DNA of 64,000 nucleotides from CAIOZA01 sp964464375 (lineage in GTDB: Bacteria > Bacteroidota > Ignavibacteria > Kapaibacteriales > UBA2268): positions 1 through 64,000 of the forward strand of contig CAYXFU010000005.1 in NCBI GenBank assembly GCA_964464375.1, in the 5' to 3' direction. Within the stretch, counting starts at the first letter, position 1; each line of letters begins with the position of its first letter. The notes under the pieces were generated by a model that did no database searches, was not told the origin of the DNA, and worked only from the letters and a program-made list of their open reading frames with translations. The translations under genes and the position numbers were made by a program. Shown here piece by piece: positions 17,614 through 25,275 of the stretch.

Positions 17614-18576
17614 ATGAAAAAGATTGGTATTCTTATTGGATCGGATGACGTATTCCCAACTGCTATACTAGATTACATTAATGAAAAAATGGTGAACAAA
17701 GCTTCTGCAGAGTTCATTAAACTAGGTATTGTCAGAATAAATGATGTCAGCGAATATGACATAATTCTTGATTTGGTTTCATCTGAAATTCCCTTCTATA
17801 ATTCATATCTGAAACATGGATGTCTATCCGGCGTAACTGTTATTAATAATCCATTTCTTTGTTCAGCAAATGATAATTTTCTTTTAGTTAAATTAGCAGA
17901 AAAGCTTGGAATTGAAACATTAAAGACCGCAATTCTCCCGACTAAGGAAAGACCACATGGAACTCATTCTGAGCACTTCCGAAACATGATTTTCCCAATA
18001 GTCTGGGAGGAAATCTTTGATTATATTGGTTTCCCGGCTGTAATCAAACCAAATTCCGGGATAAGTATGAATAATTCATTTATTGTTTATAATCCTGAGG
18101 AGTTTCATAATGTATATGATTGCTCAGGTTCAAGAGTAATGATAATGCAGGAATCCGTAGATTTTGATGAAACCTTCAGATGCTTTGTAATAGGCAGTAA
18201 GGTGTATACTGTCTATTATGATTCCAGAAAGCCCGTTCACATGCGTTTTTACAATGGAGAACATGGAATACCTTTGAAAATTAGAAAGACTATCGAAGAT
18301 GTAAGTTTAAAATTCACACAATCAGTTGGGCTTGATTTTAATGCTGTTGATTTTGTTCTAAAGGGAAAAACACCTTATCCAATTGATTTTATTAATGCTC
18401 CACCCAAGATAGATCATGCTCACATGCCACCAAACGTTTTCAGATGGCTTGTTGAAACATTAGCTGATTTTCTTGTTACCAAGAATAAAAACAACACGAA
18501 TATTCCTTGCGGATTTTTTTCTCTCCCTAGCGAAGCAAAGAAAGAAAGAAAACCCAGAAAGCAAAAGGAAATCTAG
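17614..18576 (+). CDS. ATP-grasp (RimK-like) protein of unknown substrate
   Basis: The 320-residue protein looks like an ATP-grasp ligase. It has an N-terminal Rossmann-like part (KKIGILIGSDDVFPTAILDYIN), a linker with NNPFLCSANDNFLLVKLAEKLGIETLKT, the ATP-binding half FPAVIKPNSGISMNN and VMIMQESVDFDETFRCFVIG, and the metal-site region FNAVDFVLKGKTPYPIDFINAPP. The usual catalytic ...DVNxxPG is altered to DFINAPPKID, so activity may differ. The C-terminus is a basic tail (KKERKPRKQKE). It resembles RimK or glutathione-synthase-like enzymes, but its substrate cannot be told. A terminator follows. Confidence 0.65.
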   Translation: MKKIGILIGSDDVFPTAILDYINEKMVNKASAEFIKLGIVRINDVSEYDIILDLVSSEIPFYNSYLKHGCLSGVTVINNPFLCSANDNFLLVKLAEKLGIETLKTAILPTKERPHGTHSEHFRNMIFPIVWEEIFDYIGFPAVIKPNSGISMNNSFIVYNPEEFHNVYDCSGSRVMIMQESVDFDETFRCFVIGSKVYTVYYDSRKPVHMRFYNGEHGIPLKIRKTIEDVSLKFTQSVGLDFNAVDFVLKGKTPYPIDFINAPPKIDHAHMPPNVFRWLVETLADFLVTKNKNNTNIPCGFFSLPSEAKKERKPRKQKEI

Positions 18577-18595
18577 TATTTTTTTTAATTTTTTT

Positions 18596-18637
18596 ATGGT
18601 TGTACTATTTTACAAAATACTACAACCATTTTTTTTT
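18596..18637 (+). terminator. Rho-independent terminator
   Basis: ATGGTTGTA (18596-18604) pairs with TACAACCAT (18621-18629). After one C-C mismatch the stem continues as TATTTT/AAAATA with a two-base loop. A run of nine T follows. It separates the ATP-grasp gene from gltX. Confidence 0.8.
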
Positions 18638-18693
18638 CTACACTCTTTTTTTTGTAATTTGCATAGTTATAAATAAATGGTAGAATAAGGTTT

Positions 18694-20151
18694 ATGTCTG
18701 TTAGAGTTAGATTTGCTCCATCGCCAACCGGTTATCTCCATGTAGGAGGACTAAGAACGGCTCTGTACAATTATCTTTTTGCAAAAAAGTTTAATGGAAC
18801 TTTGATTCTAAGAATTGAAGATACCGATAGAAGCAGACTTGTTGAAAATGCTATGGACAACCTTATTGATTCATTGGAATGGGCCGGAATCAATTTCGAC
18901 GAAGGTCCGGTTAAAGATGGTGCACATGGTCCATACATACAATCAGAGAGACTCGAAATTTACAAGAAATATGCTGACTTATTAATTGAATCAGGTAAAG
19001 CATATTATGCTTTCGATACACCTGAAGAAATCGACAATATGCGTAAGAGACTTCAAGAAAGCAATGCCGATTCAAAATATGACAGAATGAATATGAGCAA
19101 TCAGCTTACTTTAGGTGAGGACAAAACAAAAGAATTTCTTAGCCAGGATAAGCAATTTGTGATTCGCTTGAAAATTCCAGATGAATTGATTGAATTTAAT
19201 GATATAATCCGTGGTAAAGTAGCTGTTCATGGAAAAGAAATTGATGACCAGGTCTTGCTCAAATCCGATGGATTTCCTACGTATCACCTGGCTAATGTTG
19301 TTGATGATCATCTGATGGAAATTACACACGTAATCAGAGGCGAAGAATGGCTTCCATCAACGCCTAAACACGTTATTTTATATAACTGTTTTGGTTGGGA
19401 AATTCCACAATTTGCTCACCTGCCTCTATTGCTGAATAAGGATAAATCTAAATTGAGCAAGAGACAAGGAGATGTTGCAGTTGAAGACTACAGAGCCAAG
19501 GGCTATTTCAGGGATGCTTTTATAAACTTTATTGCTCTATTGGGTTGGAATCCATCAGCTGATAAAGAAATTTATACTATTGATGAATTGATTCAATCAT
19601 TCAATCTTGAAAAAGTTAATAAGAGTGGAGCAGTATTTGATTTAGTTAAACTTGACTGGATGAATGCTCATTATCTCAGGAATATTGAATCGGTAGATAT
19701 TCTTGCAGGTCAATTAAATGAAATTCTTATTAACAATAATATTGAAGCATCAAATTTTAGCCGGGAATATTTGGAAAAAGTTATGTTACTTTTTAGAGAA
19801 AGAGTTACATTTATTCATGAAATTCCATCTATAGCCTCTTATATGTTCAAAGATCCTGATCAATTTGATGAAGAATATAAATTAAAGTATTGGAAAGAAA
19901 ATACCGGAGAGTTGTTAGCAGAACTTAAGACAGATTTGGTAAATTTGAATAATTTTGACCATTTAACAGTACACGATGAGGTTATGAAATTTGTTGAATC
20001 AAAAGGAATTAAACTTAAAGAGATTATTCATCCCATCCGATTGATTATTACAGGAAGATCTCAGGGTGCAGGTATGTTCGAAACAATGGAAGTATTGGGT
20101 AAAGAAGTATGTTTGAAGAGATTTGAGTATTTTTTATCCAAGGTCAATTAA
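18694..20151 (+). CDS. gltX: Glutamyl-tRNA synthetase
   Basis: A 485-residue class I synthetase attaching Glu to tRNA(Glu). The HIGH-region signature is FAPSPTGYLHVGGLRTALYNYLFA and the KMSKS-type motif is KLSKRQGDV. LRIEDTDRSR and GPYIQSERLEIYKKYADLLI are typical of bacterial GltX. In an organism that makes Gln-tRNA by transamidation, this enzyme must also charge tRNA(Gln) with Glu, and the window carries such an amidotransferase (gatE/gatD at 56471-59780). It is followed after 3 bp by a lipoprotein gene and then a response regulator. Confidence 0.96.
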   Translation: MSVRVRFAPSPTGYLHVGGLRTALYNYLFAKKFNGTLILRIEDTDRSRLVENAMDNLIDSLEWAGINFDEGPVKDGAHGPYIQSERLEIYKKYADLLIESGKAYYAFDTPEEIDNMRKRLQESNADSKYDRMNMSNQLTLGEDKTKEFLSQDKQFVIRLKIPDELIEFNDIIRGKVAVHGKEIDDQVLLKSDGFPTYHLANVVDDHLMEITHVIRGEEWLPSTPKHVILYNCFGWEIPQFAHLPLLLNKDKSKLSKRQGDVAVEDYRAKGYFRDAFINFIALLGWNPSADKEIYTIDELIQSFNLEKVNKSGAVFDLVKLDWMNAHYLRNIESVDILAGQLNEILINNNIEASNFSREYLEKVMLLFRERVTFIHEIPSIASYMFKDPDQFDEEYKLKYWKENTGELLAELKTDLVNLNNFDHLTVHDEVMKFVESKGIKLKEIIHPIRLIITGRSQGAGMFETMEVLGKEVCLKRFEYFLSKVN

Positions 20152-20154
20152 GCT

Positions 20155-20619
20155 ATGCAAAGAAATAATTATATTAAATTTGGTAACTTTTTTATCTTAT
20201 TCGTATTATTGCTAATGTTTGAATCTTGTGGCGGAATAAAACCTTACTATTGCTTCAAAGATAAAATGAAAGAAATTAATATTAATTGGGGAGTTATTGT
20301 AAAGGACAAAATATTTTTAACCCACAGCATGCAGTCAAACGGATTAATAACATTAATGAATGCTGATAGTTCAGTTAAGAGGTTAGGTCATCTAAATGAT
20401 TCTCTATCTTGTAAGCTTTTTGGAGAAATAAATAGAGCAATGCTTAAAGTACAAGCTTGCATGGATCCTGGTGATACAGTTAGGTTCCTGACAATAGTAA
20501 ATCCTGAGACTGATTTATTTATTAGAACCAGATGGAATCCAAATTTTAATAGTGAGAATTCTAAAATATTGAATCAATTATACGTTAATTTAGAAAGTTA
20601 TATAAAAATTATAAATTAA
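20155..20619 (+). CDS. Putative small lipoprotein, unknown
   Basis: The 154-residue product has a signal segment (FGNFFILFVLLLMF) ending in the lipobox MFESC at about residue 24, so it should be lipidated. The mature part (for example NINWGVIVKDKIFLTH, DPGDTVRFLTIVNPETDLFIRTRW) shows no domain I know. It starts 3 bp after gltX and ends 21 bp before the response regulator, so the three are probably cotranscribed. Function unknown. Confidence 0.65.
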   Translation: MQRNNYIKFGNFFILFVLLLMFESCGGIKPYYCFKDKMKEININWGVIVKDKIFLTHSMQSNGLITLMNADSSVKRLGHLNDSLSCKLFGEINRAMLKVQACMDPGDTVRFLTIVNPETDLFIRTRWNPNFNSENSKILNQLYVNLESYIKIIN

Positions 20620-20640
20620 GAAATTTAAACGGTAAAAATT

Positions 20641-22047
20641 ATGATAGTATTAATCGCTGACGATAATTTTGATTTTTGTTCAACAATTGCAGATATTGTA
20701 CAATCCTTTGGATATGAGACTAATACAATTCAGGATCCTGAAGAAGCACTCATCTATCTGGAAAAAAATCAAAAGAAAGTCGGAGTATTATTGCTGGATA
20801 TTGAATTTGCTCCCGAAGCTAAACTAAATGGCATAGATGTTCTGGAGCAAAGCAGAAAACATTATCCATCAATCCCAGTTATTATGATCTCCGGCAAAGG
20901 AACCATCGATACAGCTGTGAAGGCAACAAAGCTAGGTGCTATGAATTTCATCGAAAAGAGTATTCTTACAAAGGAAAGATTAAAGGAAGTACTCGCTAGT
21001 GCTATGGAACGCCATAATTACAAAGGTGAAGCACGAGAAATTCAGAAATTTCTTGAGATGAATGGAATAATCGGAAAATCGAAGTACATAATTGAATTAG
21101 GCGATAGTATTATCAGGTTTGGCAGAACCGACCTTAATGTATTGATCTCTGGCGAAACCGGCACAGGCAAGAAATTAGTAGCGAGGGCACTACATTCAGT
21201 TAGCAGGCGTTCTAAATATCCGATTGTTACTGTTGACATTCCTAACATCCCCAGGGAATTGTTTCAAAGCGAGCTGTTCGGGCATAACAAAGGTTCATTC
21301 TCAGGAGCTACTGACACTAAGAAGGGACTATTCCAGCAGGCACATAAGGGAACTCTATTTCTAGATGAAATAGGAGATTTATCAATGGATCTTCAATCAA
21401 GTTTGTTCATTCCAATCGAGGAGAAATTAATAAGAAAAGTTGGTTCAGTGGAAACAGAAGAATTGGATGTGAGATTTGTTTCCGCCACAGACAAGGACTT
21501 GGTCTTTGCAATGAAAGAAGCAAAGTTCAGAGAACAACTTTACCACAGACTTCGCGAATGTGAAATCAGTGTTCCACCATTAAGAGACAGAATCGAAGAT
21601 GTTCCTGAAATAATCGAACATTATCTTCTGAAGCATAATTATGAATATAATCAATCTAAAATGATTTCTTCCTCTGCAATTGAATTTTTGCAGGAGAAAG
21701 AATGGTCCGGGAATGTACGTGAATTGGCTAGTGTAATAAAAGTTGTGTTGCAGACAACTGAAAATGATTCAATTGAAGTTTCGGATATAAGCAAGATAAT
21801 GATTAGCAATTCCTTTGCTGGTCTAAGCGATGAGAATTCCAATATTCATATTGATTCGAGTAGAACTCTGAAAGAAGATTTAGCTGAAGTTGATAAAAAG
21901 AAAATAGAATCTACATTGGAAAAATGCGATGGCAATGTTAGTAAATCAGCAGCATTGTTAGGTATTAGCAGAGAAACGTTGCATAATAAAGTAAGAAGAT
22001 ATGGTATCAACACACAACTGTTCCGAGGGCGAAAAGAATTAAAGTAA
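20641..22047 (+). CDS. Sigma-54-interacting response regulator (NtrC family)
   Basis: A 468-residue regulator in three parts: receiver (1-~120) with DD at 7-8, phospho-acceptor Asp53 in LLLDIE and the Lys in NFIEKS; AAA+ core (~135-370) with Walker A GETGTGKKLVARALH and Walker B GTLFLDEIGDL; and a C-terminal Fis-type helix-turn-helix (VSKSAALLGISRETLHNKVRRYGI). The sigma-54 contact loop, normally GAFTGA, reads GSFSGA (KGSFSGATDTKKG). This could weaken or alter sigma-54 contact. No kinase is adjacent; an orphan kinase lies at 13001. Confidence 0.9.
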   Translation: MIVLIADDNFDFCSTIADIVQSFGYETNTIQDPEEALIYLEKNQKKVGVLLLDIEFAPEAKLNGIDVLEQSRKHYPSIPVIMISGKGTIDTAVKATKLGAMNFIEKSILTKERLKEVLASAMERHNYKGEAREIQKFLEMNGIIGKSKYIIELGDSIIRFGRTDLNVLISGETGTGKKLVARALHSVSRRSKYPIVTVDIPNIPRELFQSELFGHNKGSFSGATDTKKGLFQQAHKGTLFLDEIGDLSMDLQSSLFIPIEEKLIRKVGSVETEELDVRFVSATDKDLVFAMKEAKFREQLYHRLRECEISVPPLRDRIEDVPEIIEHYLLKHNYEYNQSKMISSSAIEFLQEKEWSGNVRELASVIKVVLQTTENDSIEVSDISKIMISNSFAGLSDENSNIHIDSSRTLKEDLAEVDKKKIESTLEKCDGNVSKSAALLGISRETLHNKVRRYGINTQLFRGRKELK

Positions 22048-22066
22048 GAACTAGATAAAGATTAAC

Positions 22067-22651
22067 CTATTTATTTTGTAGGCCTCTGCCTGTCTTATTA
22101 ATCTTAGATTCGGATTCAAGCTTTCCGAGGATTTTGTCGAGAACACCATTTATGAAATTTCCACTCTTATCAGTCGAATACCTTTTTGCTATCTCAATAG
22201 ATTCATTAATGCTAACTTTAGTTGGAATTTCAGGGAAATAGATTAATTCCACCACAGCCATTTCGATTAATATTCTGTCGAGAGACGCTATTCGATCTAA
22301 TTCCCAGTTTTCAGCTACTGCAGTAATATACTCATCAACAATATCACGTGTTTCTAATGTTTTTTCTACCAGGCTGAAAGCAAAGTCTATTTCTTCACTT
22401 TCCCAAATTATAGCCGTATCAGATTCTACTTCGACAACTTCGGCTTGAGTAAGGATTTTTTCATAATGCTCATCACCATCACCAAAATTGAAATCACGAT
22501 AAAATATATGGTCAAATGAACGGATGAGTGACTCATCCGAAATAAGATAGGTGGTAATCACCTGAAGGGCTTTTTCCCGGGCAAGTCTGCGATTGCCTTT
22601 TATCTCTTTGTTTTTTGAGAGTGGGAAAATAAGTGAAAAATTATCCATCAT
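22067..22651 (-). CDS. nusB: Transcription antitermination factor NusB
   Basis: NusB acts with NusE (S10) in rRNA antitermination. The 194-residue protein has the family pattern RRLAREKALQVI at the N-terminus and the C-terminal half VAENWELDRIASLDRILIEMAVVELIYFPEIPTKVSINESIEIAKRYSTDKSGNFINGVLDKI, which is highly characteristic. The middle carries a longer acidic segment than E. coli NusB, as is usual in Bacteroidota. The start is MMDNF; either Met is possible. It converges on the response regulator at 22047. Confidence 0.93.
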   Translation of the reverse strand: MMDNFSLIFPLSKNKEIKGNRRLAREKALQVITTYLISDESLIRSFDHIFYRDFNFGDGDEHYEKILTQAEVVEVESDTAIIWESEEIDFAFSLVEKTLETRDIVDEYITAVAENWELDRIASLDRILIEMAVVELIYFPEIPTKVSINESIEIAKRYSTDKSGNFINGVLDKILGKLESESKINKTGRGLQNK

Positions 22652-22700
22652 TAATAAAAGAACAAGAAATCAAATAATCACAATTACAAAAATACAAAAT

Positions 22701-24377
22701 TTATTTCATTTTTTGATCGAATACAAAATTTTGTTCCAATGTTCTGCTCATAATAAATTCAACTCTACGATTCATAGCTCTATTTACGTCAGTATCATTT
22801 GGTTTTACTGGTTGATTATAACCTCTTCCATAATGACTTAGTCTTTTATTTGCGACATTTCTTGATAAAATGTAATTATTAACTTCATTTGCACGATGTT
22901 CTGATAATTCCTTATTATATTTCGATGTGCCCAACCTGTCTGTATGTCCAATAATTGAAATGTTAAAACATGAATATTTAAGCATGATGTCAGCAATATA
23001 ATCCAATTCAGGAAAAAATTCACCCGTAATTGGCACTTCATTGAAGCCAAAATAGATTGTTTTTGTATTAAATATGATTTTCTGTAGAATTTCGTTGGAA
23101 ATAAGATCCAGATTCTCTGGGACTATTCTCTTTCTTGCAAATTCAGACAAATTTCTCATTGGGATATTAATATTGACGGTTGTGATTGTGTCATACCTTG
23201 CTGCGTCAATCAAAATTGGTGCAGATATAAAGCTGTCGGAAATTGCAACTACCCTGTACTGCTTATCTATTGGAAGTGTAATTGCGAAATCACCTGTCAA
23301 AGGATTTGATCTGGTACTTCCTGACATTTTACCTTCTTCTGCCTGTTTATAATATACATATCCCGAAAGTGGTTCTTTGGTTATCGGGTTTATTAGTTTT
23401 CCTTTAACAACCAGGAATGGATCTGGCTTGAGTTCAACTTTCATTTTAATCTGGAATATGTCAGTTCCGCCTTCTGTATCAGTAGAAGAAACAAAATATG
23501 CTTTATCGCCACGTGAAGTAAGATAATAACCTCCTTCAGTACCAGTGGTATTGTAGGGTTTGCCTATATTTACCGGCTTTGACCAATTCGTCCAGGAATC
23601 ATCAAGTCGCTTCGAGTAAAAAATATCCATGTCACCATAAGTCTCATGACCATTTGAACTGAAATAAAGTGTTGTTAAGTCAGCAGACAAAAAAGGTGTT
23701 GCCTCATTAAATTCGGTGTTTATTGTAATGCCCAAATTGATTGGTTCCGACCATTCGTTTTCGTCAAGCTTAAAGCAAACATAAAGATCCTTGTTCCCTT
23801 GCGAATCATCGCGTTCAATAGACAGTAGAAGAGTTTTCCAGTCACTACTTAAGAAAAAGCTAACATATTTATTGAGATTATAAAAGTTCTGAATATTAAT
23901 CTTTTCGGGGTTACTCCATCCGGTTGCGGTTCTGTATGTTAAGGAACAATTCTGATCTAGTGTAGAATCTCCGGTATATTCACCGCCTACCAATAATGAA
24001 TTTCCGTCGGGAGAAATAGAACAAACGTAATTATTTCCGCCATTGTTTAATGGAAATCCAATATTTTTTGGGAATGACCATTTTCCATTTTTCTGTAGTT
24101 CTGACACCCAAATGTCATAATTTTCTTTGTTGTTTTTATACCCGATGTTCCTTGGGTCTTTACCTCTTGAAAAATAAAATGATTTCCCATCAGCAGATAT
24201 TACTGGGAATGTCTCGTTGAACATGGTGTTGATTTCTGTACCAATATTTTCTTTAATAAAATCCTTTTGTAAAGAATTTTGAATTGAATTAGCCGAATCA
24301 ATCTTAGAATAACAACTCAGAGTTAGCAAAAAAAACGCTGCTATCAGATTTGTTATTAAACTTTTACTAGATTTCAT
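22701..24377 (-). CDS. OmpA-family lipoprotein with PD40 (TolB-like) repeats
   Basis: The preferred start at 24377 (MKSSKSLITNLI) gives a signal peptide ending in lipobox LTLSC; an ATG 12 codons upstream also exists. Residues ~45-300 hold PD40/WD40-like propeller units (SADGKSFYFSRGKDP, SPDGNSLLVGGE, LTTLYFSSNGHETYGDMDIF). A carboxypeptidase-regulatory-like segment follows. The C-terminal ~110 residues are an OmpA peptidoglycan-binding domain (IIGHTDRLGTSKYNKELSEHRANEV...NRAMNRRVEFIM). The arrangement is like outer-membrane proteins of the PorE or OmpA/PD40 type in the FCB group. It likely anchors the outer membrane to peptidoglycan. Confidence 0.88.
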   Translation of the reverse strand: MKSSKSLITNLIAAFFLLTLSCYSKIDSANSIQNSLQKDFIKENIGTEINTMFNETFPVISADGKSFYFSRGKDPRNIGYKNNKENYDIWVSELQKNGKWSFPKNIGFPLNNGGNNYVCSISPDGNSLLVGGEYTGDSTLDQNCSLTYRTATGWSNPEKINIQNFYNLNKYVSFFLSSDWKTLLLSIERDDSQGNKDLYVCFKLDENEWSEPINLGITINTEFNEATPFLSADLTTLYFSSNGHETYGDMDIFYSKRLDDSWTNWSKPVNIGKPYNTTGTEGGYYLTSRGDKAYFVSSTDTEGGTDIFQIKMKVELKPDPFLVVKGKLINPITKEPLSGYVYYKQAEEGKMSGSTRSNPLTGDFAITLPIDKQYRVVAISDSFISAPILIDAARYDTITTVNINIPMRNLSEFARKRIVPENLDLISNEILQKIIFNTKTIYFGFNEVPITGEFFPELDYIADIMLKYSCFNISIIGHTDRLGTSKYNKELSEHRANEVNNYILSRNVANKRLSHYGRGYNQPVKPNDTDVNRAMNRRVEFIMSRTLEQNFVFDQKMK

Positions 24378-24410
24378 TTCAATTTCCTGTTTTACTTTTT
24401 TATTACGAAA

Positions 24411-24418
24411 CAAAATTA
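24411..24418 (-). promoter_or_regulatory. Candidate -7 box for the OmpA/PD40 gene
   Basis: On the minus strand the sequence reads TAATTTTG, an exact TAnnTTTG match, about 35 bp before the preferred start codon at 24377. A -33 box at standard spacing is not evident. This promoter position favours the shorter gene start. Confidence 0.35.
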
Positions 24419-24482
24419 ACGATAATAATTAGCAAAAGAAATACGTGTTAATACGTAGTTTTTGAGTAAAATCAATTTATTT

Positions 24483-25160
24483 TCAAATATTTTTTGGTAA
24501 TATACATTCTTCTGAATCAAAAGCAGGAAAATTAACCCTTTCATCGACCTGATAAAAATCAAAAATGGATGAATTTGCCGGTATTAGTAGTTTTTCTATT
24601 GCTTCTTTTGTCAAATTCTTTCCCAGCCAATTAATTCTATCATCAGGATCGATTATCACAGGCATTCTGTTGTGAATAATCGCAAGTTTTTCATTAGGCT
24701 CGCAGGTGATAATAGTTGCAGAATTGATTATCTGATTTTCTTTATTATTCCATGAATCCCAAAGAGCGGCGAAAGTGAACATTTCATCTTTTGAATTTTT
24801 TATATAATATGGAATCTTTCCCTTACTATTTGGATCAATTTTCCATTCATAATATCCTGAGGCTGGGATCAGACATCTTCTGCGAACGATTAAGTTCTTG
24901 AATGATGGTTTTTCGAATATTGTTTCTGCTCTGGCGTTAATCATTTTTGAGGCTAAAGTATCGTCCTTAGCCCAGGAAGGAATCAAACCCCACTTAAGTC
25001 TGCTCAATTCATCAGTATTGTCATTGGTTAATGCCGAGATATACTGAGTGGGAGCAATGTTATAACGGCTTGTCAATATCACTAGGATCTTGATTTGCTT
25101 TCCAGGTAACAGTTTTTCTAACTGATCCGTTTTAACTGATAGCGAGAAACGTCCACACAT
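24483..25160 (-). CDS. yedK: SOS response-associated peptidase (YedK/HMCES, SRAP family)
   Basis: SRAP proteins form a covalent thiazolidine crosslink to abasic sites in single-stranded DNA through Cys2. This fixes the start at 25160, giving MCGRFSLS; the longer frame would bury the cysteine. The other active-site residues are seen as Asn in RYNIAPTQ, Glu in NARAETI and His in IHNRMPVII. CLIPASGYYEWK and FAALWDSW are family signatures. Length from Cys2 is 225 residues, normal for YedK. It is divergent from recG across ~115 bp. Confidence 0.93.
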   Translation of the reverse strand: MCGRFSLSVKTDQLEKLLPGKQIKILVILTSRYNIAPTQYISALTNDNTDELSRLKWGLIPSWAKDDTLASKMINARAETIFEKPSFKNLIVRRRCLIPASGYYEWKIDPNSKGKIPYYIKNSKDEMFTFAALWDSWNNKENQIINSATIITCEPNEKLAIIHNRMPVIIDPDDRINWLGKNLTKEAIEKLLIPANSSIFDFYQVDERVNFPAFDSEECILPKNI

Positions 25161-25275
25161 AATTTTCTTATAATAAAATAAAATTGAAATCAGAAGTCTT
25201 ACTAATTCATCAGAAATATGATTAAATTGCATTCTTGATGACGAAATCAATAAAAATAAAATTTATGAGAAATTG

